Assembly (NCBI GenBank): GCA_964058845.1
Contig: CAXKVR010000385.1
Location: 1-64,000, forward strand
Reading direction: 5' to 3'
From: Carex sylvatica
Lineage: Eukaryota; Streptophyta; Magnoliopsida; Poales; Cyperaceae
Length of the DNA stretch: 64,000 bases
This document shows positions 13,166 to 24,608 of this stretch, in pieces. Under the pieces are notes generated by a model, which was not told where the DNA came from, searched no databases, and saw only the letters and a program-made list of their open reading frames with translations. The translations under genes were made by a program, and so were the position numbers. Each line of letters begins with the position of its first letter. Position 1 is the first letter of the stretch.

Positions 13166-14310
13166 AAATATGGAATCAGGATCGGTTATATACGCATATT
13201 AGTATCGGAATACAACCGATCCTGATGAAGGCGATACTGATACTATAATAATCTGGATCGGTTGCTTAATATAACCGACCCTAATTCAAAAAAAAAAAAT
13301 TTACGATCGGTTATTTTAAACAACCGATTCAGATTACTACTATTAGGATCGGTTATTGTAAACAATCAATCCTAATAGTAGTAATCTGGATCGGTTGTTT
13401 AAAATAACCGATCTTGATGTTTTATTGAAGCTAAAAATGTTTTTTTTTATTTATTTGACTAGCTTCCATATATATTTTGCTGGCCAGCACCCTAAATTTT
13501 TTTTTTTTTTTTTGCACAGTAAGAAGTAATAATCAAATATCATATACACATCCTAAAATAAATATCATACACATCTTAAATTATTATAAAAAATTCATGT
13601 TCATACAAAGTTTTGTAAAGCATTACATATTATAATAAGAAATTTAAATCCAAAAATATTTAATTAACAAACATACAAGTGACTAATTGAGTTATTTCTT
13701 CAATTAACACACATTTATGCAATTAATGTAAAGCACAACAATAAAAAAAATAATTACCTCTTTTCCAATCACATCACTTGAGATTAGAAAAGACCCGAAA
13801 AATAAAAACAAAGGTAACAATTAGATGAAAAAATATTTTTCAATAAAAAAAAAGTGTTTTAAAAGTATAATAATGAGAAAATTAAATAAAGCTAATACCG
13901 TGATAGTTGATCGGCCGGATGATTAAGTAACTTGAGCGAGATGTCCTCAAGACTGTAAAACAATATATAAACAGCATTAATTAATTTTTGAAACAATAAA
14001 AAAATTAAAAACTGACACAATTGAGAGGCTCGGTTTTGAGAGGAAGAGACGGAGAGAGAGAGAGAGAGACACGGAGGAGAGGGAGAGACAGAGACACAGA
14101 GAGAGAGACACAGAGGACTGAGGATTTGAGAGGAAGAGAGAGAGACACATAGAGAGACGCTAAGTTGAAAATGAGAGGCGCGAAATGAAAATAGGAACCC
14201 TAAGCAGATTATATAGGGAGTTATCAGGATCGGTTGCAGATCCAACTTTTAAAAAAAAGTATTAGGATCGGTTGTTAATAAAAAACCGATCCTAATACTT
14301 TTTTTTTAAT
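13166..14310. repeat. region with clustered inverted GGATCGGTT repeats, probable non-autonomous DNA transposon
   Basis: The 9-mer GGATCGGTT and its complement AACCGATCC recur about ten times, clustered at 13166-13430 and again at 14225-14300, often as hairpins of about 40 bp. Such subterminal repeat clusters are typical of CACTA-like elements. CACTA occurs at 13156 and TAGTG at 14355, but the flanking triplets (CAA, TAA) do not match, so the boundaries are not established. A GA-rich microsatellite lies at about 14041-14160. No transposase was seen. Confidence 0.45.
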
Positions 14311-14420
14311 AAAATATATTGAAGAATGGGTAAAAATCAAAAAATCAAAAAATCTAGTGTAACTTAATATTTGCATTGAACATTTTCATGAGAGACAAAT
14401 ATCTGCTTAATATATATTTT

Positions 14421-16893
14421 TTAGAGAGGAGAGTTACAATGCCTTATCTTTTTCATATCTCATCATACCTTATATTTTATATTTTTATTTTCAAAGTTCA
14501 AATTATCGATCGGAACCATTCAACATAATATTTGTACTAAAATATGCATGGAGATAAAATTTTATATTTTTTTGGAAATTTTTTACTAATTTTTAAGATA
14601 GGTACAAAATCACTGTTTTTGAACTGTTCAAAAAACAGTGATTTTCTACCCATCTTAAAAAATAGTAAAAAAAATTCAAAATTATAAAATTGCATCCCTA
14701 ACCATATTTTAGTATATATATCATGTTGAATGGTTCGGAACGACAAGTTGGACTTTGAAAATGAAGATATAAAATATGAGGTATGATGAAATATCACTAG
14801 TACAAAAAATCCCTTCACCGACCCTTCACCACTGACTGTTTTAAGCAAAGCATCAGTGTTACTCATACTACACTGACTCTTTTATTAAATAACAGTCAGT
14901 GTTGAACACCAACACTGACTGTTTTAAAGCGTCAATGTTGGTGTTCAACACTGACTGTTTTTATAAACCATCAGTGTTGGTGTTCAACATTGACTGTTTT
15001 TTGAAAAATCGTCAGTGTTAATAATTTAGTGTAAGAATTCAGTTTAAATCCAATTAATTTAGTTTAAAGTATATATGAGATTCATCGTTTAATTTAGTGT
15101 GAAAGGTCATCAATTTAAATACTGGATGTGAAATCTTAATAAATAATAGAGTTTTGAAGACCAGACTCTATTTTTTTCTAAAAAAAAAAATTCTAGCTAG
15201 CAATTAGATATAACCATTCTTTAGCTTGTGATAATTTTGGTGAGTCAATAAAAAAATTTTTGTGGAGAATGAAAATTCATTGGTATCTTAAAAATTATTG
15301 CTCCAATTAAAAAGTTTAATTTGTCCATTTTTATTGAATAAATATGACACGTACTAAATTTAGCCCAATTAATAAAAAAAATTAACTTTTCATCCAATAA
15401 CATTTTTAACGATTGACTTGTCATTTTTGTGTGAATTATATCATAACTGTTAGATGTAAGCAAGAACTGTCCTTGAGTAAATGTAAACAAATGCAATGGT
15501 CATTGCAAAATATTGTTTATGCTTAAAAGTCAATTTCTTGATTGCCAAATATCAACAATATACCAAATGTCTACTTTGAGATGTTGGCTTAAATTATTTT
15601 TGTGACTGAAATATCAATTGCATTATACATCATACTATGTGTGAACACACTTAATTTACAATTATAGTTGCTGAAATATATACCAACTATTTATATCTTA
15701 ATTAATAGTGTATCACCCAATGAACATGCATCTCAACACAAAGCAACTAAAGTTTAATTAGGATGATAAAATTGATTCATACAAAAAATATAGCATGAGA
15801 CAAGTTTAAAAAAAAACAGTCGGTCTTGGTACCAATACTGACTGTTTTTAAAAAAACAGTCGTTGTAGGAAACCAACACCGACTATTTTTAAAAAAACAG
15901 TCGATGTAGGCAACCAACACCGACTGTTTTTAAAAAAAATAGTCGGTGTTGGCAACCAACATTGACTGTTTTTTAAAAAACAGTTGGTGTAGGCAACCAA
16001 AAATGAGAAACCAGCAATTAAATTTAGAGGGATGTTTGCAAGTTATGATGTATTTACGAATCATAATATTTTTAAAAATAAAATAGAATTTTTCTATTAA
16101 AATTATATTAAAAAATTATTTTGTATTTCATAATGAACAAAATTCTAATCCGATAAGATATATAAAAAAATCTCACAATTGCGTAGAGACACCTTCCAAC
16201 AAATTTGTTTCGCCTGAGGTAACTAAATTTCTCAATTTTACATAAGAGACGTTAGATTGAAGCTTAGACATGATCGAACTTCAAAAATTTCATTTTGGTT
16301 TTGTTTAATATTTTTCATTGATCATTTAAAAACAACTTTGGAATTATTTCATTGAAAATCGACCGTCGATTGCTTGTGTGAAAATGAACGGTCCACAAAT
16401 ATTTACACATATTGAAAGAGCAAATAATAATTAAATTCTATAAAATCAACAATTATAAGTATGATTTGTCCATGAAAGCTGTAAAAAGTTTGAAAATATT
16501 TTATTTTTATTTTTTTCCATATTATTTGTTGTATAAATTAGATTTACATATGTACAAATTCAACATAAATAAGCTAATATTGAATGTCCAAACTAATTTG
16601 TCAAAAATTTCACTTATCCCATAAACTTTTGCAAAAAATATATCTCTTAAATAAAATTCAATCTATATAATATAACTCTATATATACGAATTATTTTGCA
16701 AACTTTTTTATTTCTCTTCCTTGCAAAATTTTTAACCCTCTGCCAAAAAATATCCCCGACGGTTTTTAAAAAAATAGTCAGTGTACGCCACTGTAACAGT
16801 CGGTGTAGGGTTATTTCAACAGTCAGTGAAGGGATTTTTTGTACTGGTGTATGAAAGGCATGAGACATTGGAAGTTTGGAACTCTCCTCATTT
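14421..16893. repeat. palindromic MITE (shared-stem family, copy 2) split by a CACTA element
   Basis: The MITE occupies 14421-14794 and resumes at 16850-16893. The left arm starts AGAGAGGAGAGTTACAATGC. The right arm reads GATATAAAATATGAGGTATGATGA, is broken by the CACTA insertion, then continues as ATGAAAGGCATGAGACATTG and ends ACTCTCCTC, completing the complement of the left arm. The loop lies near 14625. This arrangement dates the CACTA insertion after the MITE. Confidence 0.85.
14795..16849. mobile_element. non-autonomous CACTA element with 3-bp TSD
   Basis: The 2055-bp element starts CACTAGTACAAAAAATCCC and ends with the complement of CACCAGTACAAAAAATCCC. The 3-bp direct repeat TAT flanks it (14792-14794 and 16850-16852), as expected for CACTA transposons. 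Both subterminal regions (14816-15020 and 15807-16003, plus 16755-16830) carry tandem inverted copies of a CAGTCGGTGTTGG-like motif, the usual binding array for a CACTA accessory protein. No transposase domain lies inside, so it would depend on an autonomous copy elsewhere. Confidence 0.93.
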
Positions 16894-19438
16894 TTAGACT
16901 AGAACTAAGGTGTTCTTGGAGAACTCAAGTCTAAAACCTGTCAAATTGGCTTCAAATTACGAATCTGGACCGTTGAGACTCGCCTATCTTATGAGCGATA
17001 AGTCTACATTTGAAAATTTTAAATATTCGAATTATTTTAGTATAAAGTCAAGTGGTCAAAAATTAGAAGTTTAATAAATTTATTTTGATTCATTTATTTT
17101 TTGAATATTTTTTGACCGCTTGACTTTATTGTAAATACTTAATTGTATGCATGCAATTAAGCGGTTTAGTGCACGACGTTTACACATGCATGCATGGGTT
17201 TAAGAGCCACTTCCAACAGTAAACATATCAGATATCTAAGAACCCGAAAACTAGCGTCCGTACAAATAGATTTATTTATTGAATTAACATAACTAACTAA
17301 AATCGAAATTAATGAAACTTAATGCACGAGTCGCATCCGCTCGATTGATTCACTCGGACTGTAGTAGAGTGGAAAAACATATCGTATCTTGACGTGTCGC
17401 GACTAATATATTGTGATTTTGGTTTTGTGTTGTGCCATAATCAAAATGTCAACGAGTGATCACGGTACGTGAATAATTATGCCATATAAGTCACGCTGTG
17501 CCTAAACGTGCCATAGCTAAACGTGACTCGCATAACTATTTATCATAATTTAGTTTAGTTTATTCAAAATTCATTATTTGATCAAAATCTAACAGTTCGA
17601 ATTACACGTGACTCGTGTGATTACGTATTGTGCTGTGCCGATGATTAGATCTTTCGCGTGACGTACCATGTCACGCTAAATTTTCAAAAAATAACTACAG
17701 CATACGCGAATGATCACAGCACATAATACGTAAGCCATAGCGCATAACTTACACAGTATGTACCGTGTGATTTTATCGTTTCGTGATGAAGCTAAAACTC
17801 CGCCATGCCATTTTTCCACTCGACTGTGCAAGAGAGCGCGAGAGAGTAGCGCGGTGCTCCATGCAAAGGGAACAGCGATTGGTGGAGTGAAGAGGTGAAG
17901 ACCGACACGTGGCGGTACGCAGGGACAGCAGAAAGGTGGGTCGTCGGTGTTAATTTTCCTGTAAGTAACTTCAACAATTAAAATATAAATAATGTCTGGT
18001 CAATGGTCATACAGAGCAAATGGCCAACAATACCGTTTTTAAAGTTTTACGTCCCTTCCAGGGAGAGTGAATTTCAAGCAATGGGTATCATGTATGTGTA
18101 AAGCATTTATTATATATAGTAATTATTATTGCTTTTATTAATTTTTCGGGAGAGTATATTGGTGAATGTAATTTAATTAATTACTAGTTCGTCCAGTATT
18201 GCCAATTAGTATATTTGGAAATGAAAATAACATATCAAAAGGTTTTTTGATATAAGAGAAAATTTAAGTACATCTCTTGATAGATTGAATTATATAATAT
18301 ATTGCATGGTGCATGCATGATGAGATAGCTGTTTGTTGGAAATTCAAGCATTCATGGGAAATTTATAGATTTAGGAGCAACTCGATCGTGAGGTCAGTTA
18401 CAACAAAATTTTATGTGTAATGTGTTGTTGCCAACTTATATATGTATAACAAATTAAATGCTTGTACTATATGTAATGCCGGAGTATTGACAGAATGTTT
18501 TGATATATACATCATTATTTGTTTCTTAGAGATATGTTTAAATTATGCCCCCACAATAATTATGCTGTAGCCTCGATGGTAATGCTGTTTTGTGTTTCAT
18601 TTTTTGTTGTTGTATTGGAACAGTCATATTTAATTAAACAAACGGTAATGTGTAATATAAAAACAAATATTTCCATTATTATTTGCTACTTTCTCTAATT
18701 TCAATGGTGAAGCAAGGCAAACAACTCATTTCTTTTAGTAGAGAAGTGACTTGCATTCCTCAGGCAGGCGCTTTTGTCAGTTTCACATGAAGCGATGAAG
18801 CGAGATAAAAGACATCAACTCATCAAGTAATATTGATAGATTCAAGGTCACAAAGCAAGATTAAATGATCTTCCATTGCCGGAGTTCTTTAATTTGCTTT
18901 GCAAGTTTTAAACTTTTGGGTAACTATTATACATAATTCACATAACATGACAATGCCTTGTACAAATAATTCCAAAAGGATAATAATATGTGCATAATTT
19001 GCATCTCTATCCCATTCAAGAGTTGCAACTTGTAACACAAGATAATGCTAGATATTGTTGCCTTGTTTTATCAATTTATTTGAACATGTCCTCTTCCAAA
19101 CTAATTTTCGCAATCAGTGCGGAGGAGAACGATTGAGAAACAGCTGTGAGATATGAGAAACGGACGGGTATCATTTCGAGATAGGGAGAAAAGAAATGGA
19201 AATAGCATTAGATTTTAAGAAGATTAAACTTATATTTTTTTAATTATGAACGTTCTAACCATAGATGGATGGACGGATAGATGCTGCTGGCAGGAACTTT
19301 CTGTCTATATATATGTGGACAGGAAATTTGGTTCCAAAAAAATGAAGAGATGTGTACTGTATACACCTTTGTAATCTTGATGCATGATTTTTAATTTTTC
19401 TTTATTTAGAAAAAAAACAAAGATTCTTCTCTGAGAAC
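16894..19438. other. intergenic, no gene seen
   Basis: A short inverted repeat is at about 17041-17135 (AAAGTCAAGTGGTCAAAAA and its near complement). A weaker pair is AGTGGAAAAA near 17370 and its complement near 17815, perhaps the ends of an old element. The minus-strand open frame at 17792-17977 has no recognisable domain. Confidence 0.5.
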
Positions 19439-19836
19439 CAGTTTTGTAAATAACAATATGCGCTCGTCAAATAGAGAAGATACTGTCAAGTGATTAATTC
19501 TTATATGGTCGATTAATTAAAATTTTATATTTTCATTAAAGTTATGTACGTATACTTTTGATTATTAAAACTAATTAATTTCACTCATTAATTATTGAAT
19601 AAACTTATTTTAACTTAATATCATTGTTAATTAATAAAATTTTATGAAATTATTATTTAGAAAGATTCTGATAAGACAAGACAAAATATCGCACATATAA
19701 TTTATATAGAAAAATAAATAAAACTGGCCAGCTAATTGACAGTATAAACAGAAAACAAATGATTTATAACAGTTTGATCATTGCTAATGACTAATCGACC
19801 GATTATTTGAGCTAATGAACGTTTTTTACAACACTA
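19439..19836. mobile_element. hAT-like MITE, TGTTGTAAATAA family, copy 1
   Basis: The ends CAGTTTTGTAAATAAC and the complement of TAGTGTTGTAAAAAACG match the family also seen at 22712 and 61213. The interior shares words such as CTGTCAAGTGATTAATT and TTTGATCATTGCTAATGACT with them. It is longer than the other copies, with about 230 bp of extra AT-rich DNA in the middle. The flanking 8-mers do not match. Confidence 0.6.
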
Positions 19837-21169
19837 TTGCAGACGCGCTAATGAAAATAGAAGTGAAGCACTCGAGGAGATATTAAATTAATTTCAACCT
19901 TTGAAATAACAACATTGGACGGACGAGATTATAAGATGACGTGATAATATATAAACGCAACAGTTCTTTTTAATAAAGATTAGAGGTCAAGTCACTCAAA
20001 TATATAATATCCACAAAGAATTACTTCTTTCGAATTTTAAATCTGCAATCTCCCGCATAGTAAATGTAATCACAATATTTTGTTCTACTATTTTTTAGGG
20101 TATACATAAGATTTGAGGTTACAGTGTTTTCCTTTATATAAAAGTTCTTAATCTTGATTGTGGGCCAATTGTTACTCTGGTGCACGGTTTTCTCAATTTA
20201 CTTTTGGATTTTACTAATTTTTTCTGTAACATAATATTCGTCGCTAACTCGTAAGCTTTGTAGTTTGAGAAAATATTTTTATTCACTGTCTTCCATCCAC
20301 AATTTGTTCACAACCTTATCCATTACCTTTTATATCCAGAATTTTATAACTTTGTAGTTTGTACCCATCTTATCTGTTCCATCTTCTACCGTCTTTCTAA
20401 CTAACTCCATCGATCGTACAGACCTTCCTTTTATTAACTTTCTCAATTTATCTTTTCGTTTTAAAAATTCTCTCTCTCTTTCTCGCTTCACAGACACAAA
20501 AAAATTCAGATCTAAGAATCAATCGAACTTAAAAAAATCTCAATTTTGAGCGGTGAAATATCATCTCTCTCTCTCCATCTGCTATCATTTATCTTTATCT
20601 CCTTGATTCTATCATTTAAATTTTGATTAAATGGATATTCCAGCGGTGAGATTCTTCTTTCTCTTTCTTTGGTCTTCATTGATGAAATGGTACCTACATA
20701 CGTTCCTACGTGCTAACGAACAAAGATATTTAGTGAATAATCAAAAACAGCGGTGAGATTCTCCTTTCAAATATTTAGTTTAAAATTAACAGTGGTGAGC
20801 GTCACCTCTGGATTCATTTCTCTTTTGTCAAGGCACGCCTCTGGGGTTGTTAGTTATTTTTGCAAGTGAGATTGAGATTAGCCTACTCACTTGAAACTTG
20901 AAATTAGAAATGGACGAGAGGAATGATTTTTTTATGACTTATTATTGAGATTTTGCTTTATCTTTTGGTTAATAAGTCACGAAGACGGGAAGTCATATGG
21001 CCTAAGGTAACAGAGTATTTCTATTTAGATCTGGATTGTCCGATTAGAATCCGCACAAATATTATCAGGATCTAGTTAATAATTTTACTGATTTAAATTT
21101 TTAGTATTTATGTTGAATTTCGATATGGAGGAAATACGAGAAGACGATCTGAGAGAGGAGAAATGGATG
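19837..21169. other. intergenic, no gene seen
   Basis: AT-rich DNA. The CT-rich part at 20460-20580, with the repeated AGCGGTGAGATTCT motif downstream, looks like an untranslated leader, but no open frame or domain follows. Confidence 0.45.
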
Positions 21170-21690
21170 AGAGATGAAAATGAGGCGATATAGAGTATTA
21201 ATCTTGTAATTTTACAGTATTCACCCTGTTAATTTTACAGTATTTATTTTGTGATTTTACAGTATTCATCTTGTGAAAATATGGAGAAAAGAGATGATAG
21301 AGAGGCGATATGGAGTATTGATCTTGTCACTTTACAGTATTCACCTGTTAATTTTACAGTATTCATCTTGTGATTTTACAGTAATCATCTTGTGAAAATC
21401 TGGAAGAAAGAGATGATAGAGAGGAGGTATAGAGTATTGATCTTGTCATTTTATAATATTCACCCTGTTACTTTTACAGTATTCATATTGTGATTTTACA
21501 TTATTCATCTTATGGAAATCTGAAGTAAAGAGATGATAGAGAGGCGATATGGAGTATTAATCTTGTCATTTTACAGTATTCACCTGTTAATTTTACAGTA
21601 TTCATTTTGTGGAAATCTGAAAGAAAGAAATGATAGAGAAGAGATATGGAGTATTTATCTTGTGATTTGACAGTATTTATCTTGTTAACA
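21170..21690. repeat. tandem repeat, about 120-bp unit, 4.5 copies
   Basis: Units start at GAGGCGATATNGAGTATT at 21182, 21302, 21421, 21541 and a shorter one at 21638 (spacing 120, 119, 120, 97). Each unit contains three or four copies of a subrepeat close to TTTTACAGTATTCATCTTGTG, giving a higher-order structure. The last spacing is short by about one subrepeat. Degenerate TTTTACAGT words continue to about 21960. Confidence 0.9.
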
Positions 21691-21960
21691 GTTACTAATG
21701 TTTAACAATGTGGTTATGAATAGTTGGTGTATTGATGTTTTATAGTTTACATATGTTAGTTTTACTGTTTATATCTTTTAAAATTATAGTATTGAAGTTT
21801 GTACTGTGTTTATCTCAGTTTTTTAGTGTTTTAGATTTTAGATTTACAGTTTTATAGTTTGCATATGTTAGTTTTATAGTTTATATTTGAGAATTTTACA
21901 GTATTGAGGTTCTACAATTTACATCTATATGTTTTACAGTATGTGTAGTGTTAATTTACA

Positions 21961-22711
21961 TGATATAGATGCATATATAAATATTAATAATTGAAGAAAA
22001 AAATTATGAACTTTTTTTTTTTTAAATTATTTTTGAAAAAAAATTGATTCAAAAAAATTAATTTTGCATAATTTTCAGGATTATTTTGAAAAAACTGCAA
22101 GTTTGAGAAGTGGTTCAGTTTTAAAATATTTTATAAGGTTTTAAAACTATCATTAACTGTAAGTTAGAGAAGAACATCAAGTGGTCCCGCAGCAAGTACA
22201 ATTAGTTTGACAAGTTGTGCAAGTTGTAAGTACACAAAGTGGTCCCGCTGGATGTTATAATTTTAAAGTGCATGTTATATATGATTCGTTATATGAGATT
22301 ACAGTATATAATTGAAATTTTACAGAATTTGCGCAAATCAAATGACAGTTTTTTATGAACAAACTGTGAACAATTAGAAGCTTCCTTATAGTTTAATTAT
22401 GTGGTTTGTGTATAAACAAGTTGCTTTATGGGGTCAGTTAATTTCATTGAGTAAAAAGAAAAAAAAAAACTTTTTGCTTTCCTTTTTAAAAAGAATTAAC
22501 CAACTTATACACTGCCGCGTACAACATTACGTACTCCGCCACGTACAGAAGACTGTACATTGAATATTGTCGATACTTGTACGGTTGTGAATATATAGTA
22601 TTATTGCAATACATATTGGTGAAACATAAGTTATCCCAAATTAGACATCTTTAGATGTTTTGTAAAATTTGGTAACTTATGAGATAAGTTATTCTGAAAA
22701 TACAGTATAGA
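21961..22711. other. intergenic, no gene seen
   Basis: AT-rich DNA. The near-repeat AAGTGGTCCCGC occurs twice (about 22179 and 22239). No open frame, RNA gene or transposon end was recognised. Confidence 0.5.
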
Positions 22712-22877
22712 TGATTGTTGTAAATAATGGTATGTGTTTGTCAGACGGATAAGATATCGTCAAGTGATTAATTAGAAATAATTGATTAATTAGTCAAAAA
22801 AAATTAATTTGTAACATTTGGATAGACATCAACGACTAATCGATTGATTAATTGATTTAAAAGGCTATTTTTTACAA

Positions 22878-22882
<5 letters not shown>
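22712..22882. mobile_element. hAT-like MITE, TGTTGTAAATAA family, copy 2
   Basis: About 170 bp, with ends TTGTTGTAAATAATGG and the complement of ATATTGTAAAAAATAG. The interior (TATGTGTTTGTCAGACGG, TCGTCAAGTGATTAATTAG, CAACGACTAATCGATTGATT) aligns with the copies at 19439 and 61213. Confidence 0.65.
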
Positions 22883-22910
<28 letters not shown>

Positions 22911-22927
<17 letters not shown>

Positions 22928-23335
22928 TGGACTATGGTACATTGCAATGCATAAGCATTTTTGTGCATTGGACCATAAATCACGGGATTCAAAGTCCAAA
23001 TGACCGATCCAAACCGTTCATTTTGTTCTCCATATTAATATGTGCTTGGAGACCAAATTTTACATTTTTTTTGAAATTTTTTTTACTATTTATTAAACCA
23101 TTTTGAAAATCGCTGATCCAACGGTGCCTTTTGATTTTACTGTTATTCAAAGTGGCTTAATAAATAGTAAACAAATTCCAAAAAATGTAAAATTTGGTCT
23201 CCAAACACATTAATAGGGAGAACAAGATGAACGGTTTGAATCGGTCATTTGAATTTTGAATTAGTGATTTATGATCTAATGCACAAAAATACCTATGCAT
23301 TGCAATGTACCATAGCCCGGCCATCTCTCTCTCTC

Positions 23336-23340
<5 letters not shown>
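22911..23340. repeat. palindromic MITE, shared-stem family, copy 3, inside (TA)n
   Basis: The two arms of about 200 bp are near-perfect reverse complements. They start with a GA run, then ACTATGGTACATTGCAATGC, and carry the stem motifs CCAAACCGTTCAT, GAGACCAAATTTTACAT and AAAATCGCTGATCCAACGGT. (TA)n tracts flank both sides (22883-22910 and 23341-23387). Its outer arm matches the copy at 53283. Confidence 0.88.

Positions 23341-23387
<47 letters not shown>
23341..23387. repeat. (TA)n microsatellite
   Basis: About 47 bp of almost pure TA dinucleotide immediately right of the palindromic MITE; a matching tract lies on its left side. Confidence 0.95.
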
Positions 23388-23389
<2 letters not shown>

Positions 23390-24236
23390 TGTTGTATTAA
23401 CATCAGAAAATATCAAGGGGACATGGCATGACGAAATACGGGCGCATTTCGGTACTTTTAATTGGCTAAGGTTCTGAAAGCAAAAATAGTGAAGAATACA
23501 ATTAAATTATTTGGAGAATGGTGAGTGGATGTGTATTAATTAAATGTAAACAAGAGCGATTAAAGAGAGCCTAGGAAGGGGAGCAAAGACCTGGGAGAAA
23601 TCGGCGGAGCACCCGTGCCGCCTCGGTAGAAATACGTGCTTATTGCCATGCATGCACCAAAGCCGAGGTTTTTAATTTCTTTCTTTCTTTTTGCTTATAA
23701 CCCAAGATTTTTGAACTATCGATTGAGATAGTCTCTATTCTGGATACATATATATGTACGCTACATTAAGGAAAGAAATATGATACATATAACGAGGTTA
23801 TAACCGCAAACTAAGTGCATGTATATATGCTAAACTACTTAGTTTCCATTTTTGCTTGATTTACTTCTCTTAATGGATCGATATATACCAGCGGTTATTG
23901 AATCACAAACGCATGAGAAACAAGAAATCTACTTATACGTACAATTAATAAGCAGGTAAGAGTTTGCTATTTAATTTGAACAAATTTGATCATTTGTTTG
24001 GGTTTACAAAAACAATTGATATATATTATTTGAACAAGCAACACTTGGGACATATAGTTTTTTTTATTGTCTCTATAAATTCTTTCATTTGTGGTCTTAA
24101 TTTAGAAATTATAGCTTCTTTAGAGGTAACCATAATTAAAAAAATACCGATCAGATGGAGAGATAATTTGACATGATAACCTTGATAATATTTTTCATGT
24201 TAATTGAAGTAAAGTCAAATTCAAAATAAAATGAAT

Positions 24237-24608
24237 GAGGCTATGGTACTTTGCTAAGTGCGGAACGATGTGTTGTATGATTAATATTTTTATTTACAAA
24301 ATTTAAGAAGTTGATCCTATTCAACTTGATTCTCATATTAAATTATAATTGAAGACCAAATTTTAATTTTTTTTATTACAAAGACAATTATCACCTGAAA
24401 TAACAAATTTTGAACCATCCAAAAATAGTGATATTTTATCTATTTAAAAAATTGTAAAAATAATCTAAAAAATTGTAAAAGTTGGTCTCCAAATACACTT
24501 CTGATCATATAGAGGTCATGTTGTGTTGTTTATAGACTATTTAAATTTTAAAAATATAAATATGATATCATGGCACTGACCGATCTGTGCTTAAAGTTTT
24601 GTAGCCTC
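24237..24608. repeat. palindromic MITE, shared-stem family, diverged copy 4
   Basis: The ends are GAGGCTATGGTACTTTGCTAAG and the complement of GAGGCTACAAAACTTTAAGC. The arms carry a degraded version of the stem (TTCAACTTGATTCTCATATTAA, GAAGACCAAATTTTAATTTT). Identity between arms is lower than in the other copies, so it is older. Confidence 0.7.

Noticed and set aside
13892..14245. 117-codon minus-strand frame with Ser/Leu/Cys repeats
   Set aside because: The repetitive residues come from a GA/CT microsatellite at 14041-14160.
21170..21690. Possible CRISPR-like array
   Set aside because: The repeats are adjacent units of about 120 bp with no unique spacers, in a plant genome; it is a tandem repeat.
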